Below, piece after piece: positions 1-8,424 of a stretch of 11,901 nt of DNA. The stretch spans positions 1 through 11,901 of the forward strand of contig CAZFAT010000415.1 in NCBI GenBank assembly GCA_964517075.1, read 5' to 3'. The DNA is from CAZFAT01 sp964517075. Its GTDB lineage: Bacteria; Acidobacteriota; Vicinamibacteria; Vicinamibacterales; SCN-69-37. Numbering within the stretch: position 1 is the first letter of the stretch; every line of letters starts with the position of its first letter. The position numbers and the translations under genes are program-made. The notes below the pieces were generated by a model. The model searched no databases, was not told the DNA's origin, and saw only the letters and a list, made by a program, of their open reading frames with translations.

Positions 1-1
1 G

Positions 2-907
<906 letters not shown>

Positions 908-909
908 TC

Positions 910-1332
910 ATGGCCAAGCGCTTCTGCTGCTGGCTCATCGTCTCCGGCGGGCAGCCGACCGCGTTTCGGAGCCGCGATGCGGAGTCGTTGCTGCCCACGC
1001 TGCGTCAGCTCCAGCGCACCCAGCCGGACAGCATGCTGAAGTGGTTCGATCGCGGCCGGCTGTGGACCTCTCCCAGCGAGGCCGAGGCCGCACTTCGCGC
1101 GCGCCGAACCGGACCGTCCCGCAACCGGGACTGGCGACCCGGCGGCAGCCACGTGGATCCCAAGGCCAAGTACCAACTGACGCGCGATCAGAAGCGCGCA
1201 CGCTTCAAGCGACGGCAGACCCAGAAGCCAGGCGGCAAACCCGGAGGCCCGCCGGCCGGCGCCCGATCCGGTCGTCCGGCGGCCAGCCGGCGGACGCCGA
1301 CGAGCCGCCGCCCTCCCAAGCCCAGACGATGA
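910..1332 (+). CDS. Small basic protein of unknown function
   Basis: I do not recognise this 140-residue protein. Residues 1-65 look folded, with a hydrophobic start containing a Cys pair (CCW, 6-8) and amphipathic stretches. Residues 70-105 form a charged segment containing DPKAKYQL and RDQKRARFKRR that looks like a conserved motif. Residues 106-140 are a low-complexity tail of Arg, Lys, Pro and Gly with no acidic residues, probably disordered. The excess positive charge suggests contact with nucleic acid or another polyanion, which is inference. I see no signal peptide and no clear membrane segment. It starts 2 bases after the sigma-54 activator's stop and its TGA overlaps the next gene's ATG (ATGA), which supports it being translated as part of a + strand operon. 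No good ribosome-binding site precedes its ATG. The 3' end is extremely GC-rich. Confidence 0.7.
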   Translation: MAKRFCCWLIVSGGQPTAFRSRDAESLLPTLRQLQRTQPDSMLKWFDRGRLWTSPSEAEAALRARRTGPSRNRDWRPGGSHVDPKAKYQLTRDQKRARFKRRQTQKPGGKPGGPPAGARSGRPAASRRTPTSRRPPKPRR

Positions 1333-1679
1333 TCGCTCACATCGTGTTGTTCACTCCGAAGGTGGGGGTGACAGCCGATGTAGCAAGGTCGTTCGCCCAA
1401 ACATTTCTGGATGTGTGCCGGTCTGTGCCGTCTATCCAGCGGGCGATCATCGGCAAGGCCGTCGCCATCGATCCAGGGTATTCGCGTGCAATGGGCCATA
1501 AGACCTATAAGTATGCCGCAGTGCTTGAATTCGCTGATTCGGCAGCGTTAGTTGACTATCTGAGGCATCCCAAGCACGAAATGCTTGGCCGGCTATTCTG
1601 GGAGATCTGCGAATCGACAACCGTGGTTGAAGTCGATGGCCGCGAACCTGGCGACTGGACCGTTGAGGATTTGGTCTAG
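1329..1679 (+). CDS. Dabb-family (stress-responsive alpha/beta barrel) protein
   Basis: A 116-residue protein with the features of the Dabb dimeric alpha/beta-barrel family: the opening strand MIAHIVLF with its His, a central strand YKYAAVLEFADSAAL (60-74), the YLRHPKHEML stretch (77-86), and a closing strand TTVVEVDG. Family members form ferredoxin-like dimers. Some are stress proteins and some are cyclases in polyketide or terpene routes, so the reaction here cannot be assigned. I chose the ATG at 1329 because the family domain begins exactly there and it overlaps the upstream stop as ATGA, implying translational coupling. The frame stays open upstream to 1041, but that part is a shadow of the preceding gene. 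GC content is clearly lower than in the neighbours (hand counts of 33, 28 and 32 G+C per 60 bases on three lines), suggesting recent acquisition. Its stop shares a CTAG with the convergent dus gene. Confidence 0.85.
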   Translation: MIAHIVLFTPKVGVTADVARSFAQTFLDVCRSVPSIQRAIIGKAVAIDPGYSRAMGHKTYKYAAVLEFADSAALVDYLRHPKHEMLGRLFWEICESTTVVEVDGREPGDWTVEDLV

Positions 1680-2737
1680 ACCCCTACGCCCACATGATCT
1701 GAGCGCTCTACGACGAAGAAGCCGGCGACGAGCTCGCGCAGCCTGGCCACGGATTCCGCGGTGTTGATCGCCACGCGAAGCTCCGACCCGCCCTCGAGCC
1801 CCTTGGTGTACCAGGAGCCCAGGGCGCGGAGCTTATTGACGACCCAGCGCTCGCGTCCTCGGCTCGGAGGCGGGGGCTCGATGGCGGCGCCAGGCGCCGC
1901 GTGCCGGAAGCCGGGCTGTTCGCCTACACGCTCGGTCATCAGCAGGTCGATGTATTCGAGGAGGAAGGCGCCTCGTTCCGCCAAGGAGGGAGGGACCGGG
2001 TGATTCCCATCGAGCGCGCGTGCGGCCTCGGCAAAAATCCAGGGATTGCGCAACGCCCCCCGGCCGACGAGCACTCCGGCCGTGCCAGCGTCACGCAGCC
2101 TGCCAACGACTTGATCGGCCTGCACGCAGTCGCCTGAACCAAATACGGGGATGCGGAGGTCGGCCGCCACGCGGGCGATCAAGGACCAGTCGGACTCGCC
2201 GCTGTAGGACTGCGCCGCCGTCCGGCCATGAACGGCAACGGCAGCCGCGCCGACGTCCTCCACCAGACGGGCGAGGGCCGGCGCGTTGATTTCCCGCTCG
2301 TTCCATCCGGCACGCATCTTCACGGTCACCGGAATGCGCACGGCCTTGACCATGGCCGCTATCACGGCCGCGGCGTGCTCGGGCTCGCGCATCAAGCTGC
2401 ATCCGGCGTTGTGCTTCGCGATCTTCGGCACCGGACAGCCCATGTTGACGTCCACGATGTCGGCGCCCATCTGCTCGACGATCTGGGCCGCGTCGGCCAT
2501 GACCCGGGGATCGCCGCCGAAGATCTGAATCGAAACCGGCCGCTCCTCCTCGGTGTACTCCGCGTACTCGAGCGTCCGATCGATGCCGCGCACGAGGCCT
2601 TCGGAGCTCACCATCTCGGTCACGACGAGCCCGCACCCTCCCCGCCGCTTGACGAGGCGACGGAAGGCGGTGTCGGTCATGCCCGCCATCGGGGCGAGCG
2701 CGACCTGGTGCGCGATCGGCACGCCGCCGATATTCAT
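1676..2737 (-). CDS. dusB: tRNA-dihydrouridine synthase (DusB-like)
   Basis: An FMN-dependent enzyme that reduces uridine to dihydrouridine in the D-loop of tRNA, using NAD(P)H. The 353-residue protein opens with the TIM-barrel start ALAPMAGMTDTAFRRL (13-28). The catalytic Cys is C101 in DVNMGCPVPK (96-105). FMN/tRNA-contact motifs follow: KMRAGW (140-145), VAVHGRT (167-173), FGSGD (199-203) and LVGRGALRNPW (223-233). A C-terminal helical domain contains WYTKGLEGG (309-317). I start it at the ATG at 2737, where the family alignment begins. That ATG overlaps the upstream gene's TGA (ATGA), and a GAGG lies 10 bases before it. The longer open frame to 2797 reads into the SurA-like gene. A Pro/Ala/Arg-rich insert (about 276-297) interrupts the helical domain. 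Subfamily (DusB rather than DusA or DusC) is judged from general resemblance. Confidence 0.93.
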   Translation of the reverse strand: MNIGGVPIAHQVALAPMAGMTDTAFRRLVKRRGGCGLVVTEMVSSEGLVRGIDRTLEYAEYTEEERPVSIQIFGGDPRVMADAAQIVEQMGADIVDVNMGCPVPKIAKHNAGCSLMREPEHAAAVIAAMVKAVRIPVTVKMRAGWNEREINAPALARLVEDVGAAAVAVHGRTAAQSYSGESDWSLIARVAADLRIPVFGSGDCVQADQVVGRLRDAGTAGVLVGRGALRNPWIFAEAARALDGNHPVPPSLAERGAFLLEYIDLLMTERVGEQPGFRHAAPGAAIEPPPPSRGRERWVVNKLRALGSWYTKGLEGGSELRVAINTAESVARLRELVAGFFVVERSDHVGVGV

Positions 2738-3849
2738 GAACCAGGAACCTCGCCGAGCGCCTTGGCATAGAGCTGGCGGTAGGTGTCGTCCTTCCACTCG
2801 ATCACGGCCTGCGTGCGGAGACGCTCCAGCAGTTTCTGCGTCTCGGCATCGACGCGATCCTCGAAGATACGCTGCTGGATCTCGTTGCGGACCTCGTCGT
2901 ACGGGCGCGGTGTGGCCTCCGACCGGGTTTCGAGCTTGAAGAGCTGAAATCCACGGGCGCTTCGGACGGGAGCGCTCACCTGCCCCGGCTCGAGTCCCTT
3001 GATGATGTCGGCCAGGGTCGGATTGATGTCGTCCACTCTGACCGGGCCCACGAGGCCGCCGTTGGCTTTAGTGGCCGCCTGCGACACCTCGGTCACCAGA
3101 GCGGCGAAGTCTTCGCCGGCCACGGCGCGGGCCCGCACCGCATCCGTCCGTTCCTTCACGGCCGCCTCTTCGGCCACGCTGACCGTGGCCTGCGCGCCCT
3201 TGGGTTCGCTGGGAAATGGAATGAAGATTTCCCGAAGAGTGATGGTCGCCGGAGAGAGAAAGGCTTCGCGGTGGCTGTTATAGAACTGCCGCCGCTCCTC
3301 CTCGGTCAGGTTCATCCGTTGGCCGATCTCCCGCTGCTGCACCGCCTGGATCATGTAGACCCGCTCGAAGTCCTGGCGCAACTGCGCGAGCGTCATGCCC
3401 TCCTGCTCGAGCGCCTTGGTCAGCTCCTCGTCGGTCTTGAAGTTGTTCTGCTTCTTCAGATTGTCCAGGCCCTGCCGGAAGAGCTCATCGGTGAACCGCA
3501 CCTTCAGCTCGCGGCCGCGCTGCAGGAGCAGCAGTTCGTCCACGGCCTGCACCAGCAGACGAGGCGTGAGTTCGATGATCTGGGCGTTCAGCTTCGCATC
3601 GTCCTGCAGCGCTCGCTGGTCCAACACGTCCTGGTTCCGCTCCCGCAGGGCGGTGATCTGCTTCTGCGTGAGCTGGGTCTGGGTCAGGATCTCGCCGTTG
3701 ACCCGGACGAGCACGCGCTCGATGACCTGGCCCTGCTGCCCCGTCACACGCTGACCGGCAGCCAGAAGCAGGATGAGCGCCGCTGGCACCACCAACAGAT
3801 TCTTCGTCAACACAGGCTCCGTCAAGGGAAAGGCGCGAACAACTGTCAC
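2734..3849 (-). CDS. SurA-like periplasmic peptidyl-prolyl isomerase/chaperone
   Basis: A probable secreted foldase that helps outer-membrane proteins fold. Residues 17-32 are a hydrophobic signal-peptide core (NLLVVPAALILLLAAG) with cleavage likely shortly after, so the product should be periplasmic. A SurA-type N-terminal helical domain follows, beginning VLVRVNGEILTQTQL (46-60) and running to about 195. One parvulin (PpiC) domain lies at about 202-306, with ITLREIFIPF, a GGLVGPV loop and the FQLFKLETR closing strand. E. coli SurA has two parvulin domains; only one is present here. The start is uncertain: the GTG at 3849 gives a 16-residue n-region, while the GTG at 3813 gives a more typical signal peptide (n-region LTKN) and has GGAG three bases upstream. 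The gene lies 34 bases after mfd and its stop overlaps dus, so the three probably form one operon. Confidence 0.88.
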   Translation of the reverse strand: MTVVRAFPLTEPVLTKNLLVVPAALILLLAAGQRVTGQQGQVIERVLVRVNGEILTQTQLTQKQITALRERNQDVLDQRALQDDAKLNAQIIELTPRLLVQAVDELLLLQRGRELKVRFTDELFRQGLDNLKKQNNFKTDEELTKALEQEGMTLAQLRQDFERVYMIQAVQQREIGQRMNLTEEERRQFYNSHREAFLSPATITLREIFIPFPSEPKGAQATVSVAEEAAVKERTDAVRARAVAGEDFAALVTEVSQAATKANGGLVGPVRVDDINPTLADIIKGLEPGQVSAPVRSARGFQLFKLETRSEATPRPYDEVRNEIQQRIFEDRVDAETQKLLERLRTQAVIEWKDDTYRQLYAKALGEVPGS

Positions 3850-3883
3850 GCAGTCAACATTTTAACTCGGAAGAGCGGCGGGA

Positions 3884-6800
3884 TCAGACCGCAAGGAGCG
3901 ATCCGCTCAACTCCTCGAGCACACGCCCGAGCCGCTCGAATAGCCCGCCGGGTTCGTCGGGATTGAGGGCCGGCCGCGCCTGCACCTCCTGCCGGGTGAA
4001 ACCGGGCGCGACTGCCGACGTGGCCCGGGCGGTCCACCAGGACGAATCCTCCTCCTCCGGCGGCCGGCCTGCCCGTTTGGACGCAACCAGCCTCGGTTCG
4101 GACGCCCTGGCCCTGGCCGGGTCGGGCACCGTCAGGTCCAGGCGCAGCACCGCGGGCGGCAGCAGGGTCAGATCCGCGCGGCTCTGGACGAGGCGGGCCA
4201 GCGGCACGGGATCGATGCGCGCGTCCTGACGGAACTTCAGCACGACGTGATCCCCCTCGCGGTCCACGCTGTCGAGCCCGATCTGGTCGGCCAGCAATCG
4301 GATACGGGCATATTGCGCCAGGTGCTCAACGGAGGTGGGCGGCGGGCCGTACCGATCCCGAAGCTCGTCCAGGAGCGAGCCCACCTCGTCGGAGTGCCGC
4401 AGGCTGGCAAGCCGGCGGTAGATGGTCAGGCGCTGGTTCATGTCGGGCACGTAGGTCTCGTCGATGCGCAGGTCGATCCGCAGGTTGACGGTCGCGCGGC
4501 GCTCGTCTTCCAGTTCTTCGCCCTTCAGCTCGCGAATGGTCTGATCCAGGAGCTTGACGTACATGTCGAAGCCGACCGCTTCGATATGACCGCTCTGCTG
4601 GCCGCCGAGCAAGTTGCCGGCGCCGCGGATCTCCAGGTCCAGGGCGGCGATGCGGAAGCCGCTGCCCAGGTCGCTGAACTCACGGATGGCGGCCAGCCGC
4701 CGCCGGGCGATCGGGGACAGCGTCTGTTCTGCCGGAATCAGCAGGTACGCGTACGCGCGCCGGTCCGACCGGCCCACACGGCCGCGCAGCTGGTAGAGCT
4801 GGGCGAGGCCGTACCGGTCTGCGCGATTGATGATGATGGTATTGGCATTGGGGATGTCGAGGCCGTTCTCGACAATGGTCGTCGCGATGAGCACGTCGAA
4901 CTTGTGCGCGACGAAGTCCACCATGACCCGCTCCAGCTCCTGCTCGCTCATCTGGCCGTGTCCAACCGCCAGCTTCGCCTCCGGCACCAGCCGCGCAATC
5001 AGGCCCGCGATGGACCCAATCGACTCCACGCGGTTGTGCACCACGTAGACCTGGCCGCCGCGCTCGATCTCGGTCCGGATGCCCCGCTGAATCACGTCGG
5101 GCTCGAATCGCACGACCTGTGTCTGGATCGACAGCCGATCGCGCGGCGGAGTCTCGATGACCGACATGTCCCGGATCCCCACCAGCGACATGTTCAATGT
5201 CCGCGGAATCGGCGTGGCCGTCATCGTCAGGACGTCCACTTTCTTTCGCAGCTGCTTGATCTTCTCCTTGTGCGCGACGCCAAAGCGCTGCTCCTCGTCG
5301 ACGACCAGCAGCCCCAGATCGCGAAAGACGACGTCCTTCGACAGGAGGCGATGGGTGCCGACGATGACGTCGACCGAACCAGCCTTGAGTTGCGCGAGCA
5401 GATCCGTCTGCTCGGGCTTCGTCCGGAAGCGGCTGATCATATCGATCCGGACCGGAAACCCCGCGAACCGTTCGCGCAACGTCCGGGCGTGCTGGAACGC
5501 GAGAATCGTCGTGGGCGCGAGGAAGGCCACCTGCTTCCCGTCCATCACGGCCTTGAACGCCGCCCGCATCGCCACTTCCGTCTTCCCGTACCCCACGTCC
5601 CCGCAGAGCAGGCGGTCCATCGGAGTGGGCGCCTCCATGTCGCGCCTGATGTCGCGGATGGCGGTCTGCTGATCGGCCGTCAGCTCGTATTCGAACGCGT
5701 CGGCGAACTCCTGCTGCCAGTGGGAATCGGGGCTGAACGCGTGACCGGCGACGGCTTTGCGGGCCGCGTACAGTTTCAGCAGCTCCTCGGCCATGTCACG
5801 CATGGCCTTCTTGACGCGCGTCTTGGCCTTCTCCCACGTCGTGCCGCCCAGCCGATCCAGCGCCGGGGTCGCTCCGCCGGTGTACTTCTGCACCTGGTCG
5901 AGCCGCTCGAGCGGGACGAACAACTTGTCGTCGTCCGCATAGCGGAGTTCCATGAACTCCTGCGGCGCCTGCCCCGGCAGGACGCTCAGGCGCTTGAGCC
6001 CGACGAACCGGCCAATCCCGTTGTCGACGTGAACCACCAGATCGCCGGTCTTCAGATCGCGGAAGTCGGAGATGAAGGCCTGGGTGGCCGATCGGCGGCG
6101 CTCGTGGACGCGTCGCTCTTCTTCGAAGACGTCGGTTTCCGCGAACAGCAGCAGCCCCGCGGCCGGCAAGTGGAACCCGCGCGACAGGTGACCGGTCGTG
6201 ACGAACACGGCTCCGCGCGACAGGTCCTCCGCGTCCCCGATGGCCTGCGCGCGAATCTCGTAGTCGGCGAGCAGTTCCGTGATGCGCTCGGCGCGCCCCG
6301 GCGTGTCGGCCACGAAGAGGACCGTGTCGCCGCGATCGCGGGCGCGCCGGACCTCGGCCGCCCAATCGCCGATGCGACCGTGAAACTCGATCGTCGGCGT
6401 CGTGGACACGTGCACGCCACCATCGCGGCCGTCGTCGCCGACAGCGAGCTGGCTCACGCGGTGCGCGCCGGCGAGCCAGACCGTCAGGCCATCCCAGTCG
6501 GTCGCCAGCGCCTCATAGGCGAGCACCGCGCGGCCGCGCGCCGCCATCTCCGTCGCGGACGCGCGCCACTGCGTCTCGAGCGCCCGCCCGCGCTCCTCGA
6601 TGTCGTCGATCTCGAAGACGACGGTTCGAGCGCCCGCCCGCTGGACGTAGTCAAGGATGGTGGCGGAGCGGTCGCGGTCTGCGGGATCGTCGCCCGGGGT
6701 CGTCAGCAATTCGCGCTGCGGCGTGATGACCACCCGACCGAGCCCCGCCAGCGACCGTTGGGTCGCTCCGTCGAACTGGCGGACGGACTCGACGATGTCG

Positions 6801-7423
6801 CCGATGAACTCGAGCCGGAAGGGACGCGGTTCAAGGGCGGGATACACGTCGACCACGCCGCCGCGAACGCAGAACTCGCCGGGTTCGTCCACCGGATCTT
6901 CGGGAAGGAAGCCGGCGTCGGCTAGCCGTTCGCCCAGATCCTGCGGGGCGATTTCGGTGCCGGGCTCGAGCATCAAGCCGGTCGACGCCAGCCGCGCCGG
7001 GTCGCTCAGGCGCGGCACGAGAGCACGCGCCGACGCGACGACGAGCGCCGACGCGCCGGTCGCCAGGGCATGAAGCGCGCGTGCGCGCGCGGACGCCACC
7101 TCGAGATGCGGCGCCAGCCCGCGATAGGGATCGACCTCGAGCGACGGGAGCGGCAGCACCCGTCGCGCAACGTCATGGTCGGACAGGCCCTCGAGGGCCG
7201 CCAGGAACAGACGCGCGTCGGCCACGACCTGTTCGACGTCGCCGTCGGTCGGCACGACGAGGAAGACCGGTGTGTCGCGCGCCAGACACGCGGCGTGCAG
7301 GGCCAGCGCCGGCGGCGTCAGCCCGGTCACCTGGCGCCAGGGCCGGTCGAGACCGGCCCTGGCGGCGGCGGACTTGAGCCAGGATCGAAGAGCGAGCGAG
7401 GAAGCGGGACCGATCACGTGCAC
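3884..7423 (-). CDS. mfd: Transcription-repair coupling factor Mfd
   Basis: Mfd removes RNA polymerase stalled at DNA lesions and recruits UvrA for nucleotide excision repair. At 1179 residues it is close to E. coli Mfd (1148). In order: a UvrB-like module (about 1-400, including LPSLEVDPYRGLAPHLE), the RNA-polymerase-interacting domain (about 455-545, starting GDLVVHVDNGIGRFVGL), and the RecG-like translocase. The translocase has Walker A GDVGYGKT (608-615), the DEEQ box (709-712), TATPIPRT (735-742) and the motif V/VI region with QLRGRVGRSDRR (878-889). The TRG relay (IRGAGNLLGG, 932-941) and the C-terminal D7 domain (about 990-1100) follow. Residues 1103-1145 form an unusual charged, Pro/Ala-rich linker before the last helix. 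The start is GTG at 7423, with another GTG at 7417; an in-frame TGA upstream rules out a longer product. No clear ribosome-binding site is seen. mfd probably heads the mfd-surA-dus operon. Confidence 0.97.
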   Translation of the reverse strand: MHVIGPASSLALRSWLKSAAARAGLDRPWRQVTGLTPPALALHAACLARDTPVFLVVPTDGDVEQVVADARLFLAALEGLSDHDVARRVLPLPSLEVDPYRGLAPHLEVASARARALHALATGASALVVASARALVPRLSDPARLASTGLMLEPGTEIAPQDLGERLADAGFLPEDPVDEPGEFCVRGGVVDVYPALEPRPFRLEFIGDIVESVRQFDGATQRSLAGLGRVVITPQRELLTTPGDDPADRDRSATILDYVQRAGARTVVFEIDDIEERGRALETQWRASATEMAARGRAVLAYEALATDWDGLTVWLAGAHRVSQLAVGDDGRDGGVHVSTTPTIEFHGRIGDWAAEVRRARDRGDTVLFVADTPGRAERITELLADYEIRAQAIGDAEDLSRGAVFVTTGHLSRGFHLPAAGLLLFAETDVFEEERRVHERRRSATQAFISDFRDLKTGDLVVHVDNGIGRFVGLKRLSVLPGQAPQEFMELRYADDDKLFVPLERLDQVQKYTGGATPALDRLGGTTWEKAKTRVKKAMRDMAEELLKLYAARKAVAGHAFSPDSHWQQEFADAFEYELTADQQTAIRDIRRDMEAPTPMDRLLCGDVGYGKTEVAMRAAFKAVMDGKQVAFLAPTTILAFQHARTLRERFAGFPVRIDMISRFRTKPEQTDLLAQLKAGSVDVIVGTHRLLSKDVVFRDLGLLVVDEEQRFGVAHKEKIKQLRKKVDVLTMTATPIPRTLNMSLVGIRDMSVIETPPRDRLSIQTQVVRFEPDVIQRGIRTEIERGGQVYVVHNRVESIGSIAGLIARLVPEAKLAVGHGQMSEQELERVMVDFVAHKFDVLIATTIVENGLDIPNANTIIINRADRYGLAQLYQLRGRVGRSDRRAYAYLLIPAEQTLSPIARRRLAAIREFSDLGSGFRIAALDLEIRGAGNLLGGQQSGHIEAVGFDMYVKLLDQTIRELKGEELEDERRATVNLRIDLRIDETYVPDMNQRLTIYRRLASLRHSDEVGSLLDELRDRYGPPPTSVEHLAQYARIRLLADQIGLDSVDREGDHVVLKFRQDARIDPVPLARLVQSRADLTLLPPAVLRLDLTVPDPARARASEPRLVASKRAGRPPEEEDSSWWTARATSAVAPGFTRQEVQARPALNPDEPGGLFERLGRVLEELSGSLLAV

Positions 7424-7512
7424 GGGCCAGGCGGCGCCCGCCGCCGACCCCTTTCAGCATGCTAGTCTGAATCGGGATTTCCGTAACATCCTGTCGGCCG
7501 CCTTCGTTTCCC
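7424..7512. promoter_or_regulatory. Divergent intergenic region between mfd and the flavoprotein gene
   Basis: This 89-base gap is the only real intergenic space in the window and must carry the start signals for the leftward mfd operon and the rightward flavoprotein gene. Its middle part (about 7451-7490) is visibly more AT-rich than the flanking coding DNA. A possible -10 element for the rightward gene is TAACAT (7484-7489, four of six consensus bases), but I find no convincing -35. A GC-rich inverted repeat (GGCGGC 7430-7435 / GCCGCC 7440-7445) lies just upstream of the mfd start and would sit in its leader RNA. Neither gene has a clear Shine-Dalgarno sequence. The promoter role is inferred from position rather than from a strong motif. 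Confidence 0.35.
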
Positions 7513-8424
7513 ATGCCGCCCGATACCGACGTCATCATCGTCGGCGCCGGTCCCGCCGGATTGAGCGCGGCCCTCGTTCTGGGCCGGGCCTGCCGCCGAG
7601 TGCTGGTCTTCGACCACGATCGGCCGCGGAACCGCTTCGCCCGGGCCATTCACGGGTTTCTCACCCGTGACGGCGTCGCGCCAGAGGAATTCCGCCGCCT
7701 GGCGCGCGAGGAACTCGGCAGATACGACACCGTCCGGCTTGAGTCAGCCCTCGTCATCGAGGCCGGCCGCCAGGGCGACGGCGCCTTCTCCGTGACGCTG
7801 GATGGCGGCCGCCAATACTCCTCGAGACGGCTGCTCCTGGCCACCGGTGTCGTGGACAACGTGCCGAAGGTGCCGGGGCTGGCCGAGCTGTACGGCACGA
7901 GCGTGTTCCATTGCCCGTACTGCGACGGCTGGGAGCTTCGCGGCCAGCCGCTCGCCGTCTATGGCTGCAACAAGCGTGGGTATGGCCTCTCGCTGCAGCT
8001 GACCGGCTGGACGAGCGACGTCGTGCTGTGCAGCGACGGATCGTGCGAGCTGGACGCGGCCGACCGCGCGATGCTGGCGCGCAACCACATCGCCGTGCGT
8101 GAGGAACGCATCGCGCGGCTCGAAGGACGCGACGGCCGGCTGGAACGCATCGTGTTCACGACGGGCCGGCCCCTCGAGCGCCGGGCGCTGTTCTTCACCA
8201 CCGGCCAGACACAGAGCTCGGACCTCGCGCGATCGCTGGGCTGTGAGTTCAACGAGAAGGGCACCGTCCGCACGGGCGCGTACGAGTCGACGACCGTACC
8301 CGGGCTGTACGTCGCCGGCGACGCGTCACGGGCCGTGCAGTGGGTGGTCGTGGCCGCGGCGGAGGGCGCCGAGGCGGCATACGCCATCAATCAGGACTTC
8401 ATCCGGGAGGCCTGGCGGGTTTGA
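7513..8424 (+). CDS. Thioredoxin-reductase-like FAD flavoprotein with CPYC disulfide
   Basis: A 303-residue pyridine-nucleotide-disulfide oxidoreductase of the low-molecular-weight thioredoxin reductase type. Residues 6-34 are an FAD-binding Rossmann start with GAGPAG (11-16) ending in VFD. The redox-active pair is C134 and C137 in HCPYCDGWE, placed as in thioredoxin reductases. The C-terminal FAD motif is GLYVAGDASRAVQW (264-277). The second nucleotide-binding domain is atypical: where thioredoxin reductases have GGGNSA-like residues it reads YGCNKRGYG (150-158), and the downstream HRR motif that grips NADPH phosphate is absent (LCSDGSCEL, 172-180). It may use another reductant or act as a dithiol oxidase like the GliT/HlmI relatives; that is inference. 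It is a single gene divergent from mfd, with no thioredoxin gene nearby. Its end overlaps the convergent ATPase gene by 26 bases. Confidence 0.9.
   Translation: MPPDTDVIIVGAGPAGLSAALVLGRACRRVLVFDHDRPRNRFARAIHGFLTRDGVAPEEFRRLAREELGRYDTVRLESALVIEAGRQGDGAFSVTLDGGRQYSSRRLLLATGVVDNVPKVPGLAELYGTSVFHCPYCDGWELRGQPLAVYGCNKRGYGLSLQLTGWTSDVVLCSDGSCELDAADRAMLARNHIAVREERIARLEGRDGRLERIVFTTGRPLERRALFFTTGQTQSSDLARSLGCEFNEKGTVRTGAYESTTVPGLYVAGDASRAVQWVVVAAAEGAEAAYAINQDFIREAWRV

Noticed and set aside
1041..1328. Longer Dabb protein with an Arg-rich N-terminal extension
   Set aside because: The family domain begins exactly at the ATG at 1329, and the extension lies over the preceding gene in another frame, with much higher GC.
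3850..3883. Possible terminator or promoter between mfd and the SurA-like gene
   Set aside because: The 34 bases hold no clear hairpin, T-run or promoter elements; read-through within an operon is simpler.
3271..3966. + strand open frame of 231 codons opposite the SurA-like gene
   Set aside because: Leu/Gln/His-rich translation without motifs, mirroring the codons of the real gene on the other strand.
4247..6925. Very long + strand open frame (892 codons) opposite mfd
   Set aside because: It is antisense to a complete, clearly conserved mfd and its translation is Arg, Asp, Val and Gln-rich without any domain. Long antisense frames are expected in GC-rich coding DNA.
7075..7091. Alternating GC tract (17 bases) that could form Z-DNA
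   Set aside because: It lies within mfd and encodes an ordinary Arg/Ala helix; such runs arise by chance in this composition.
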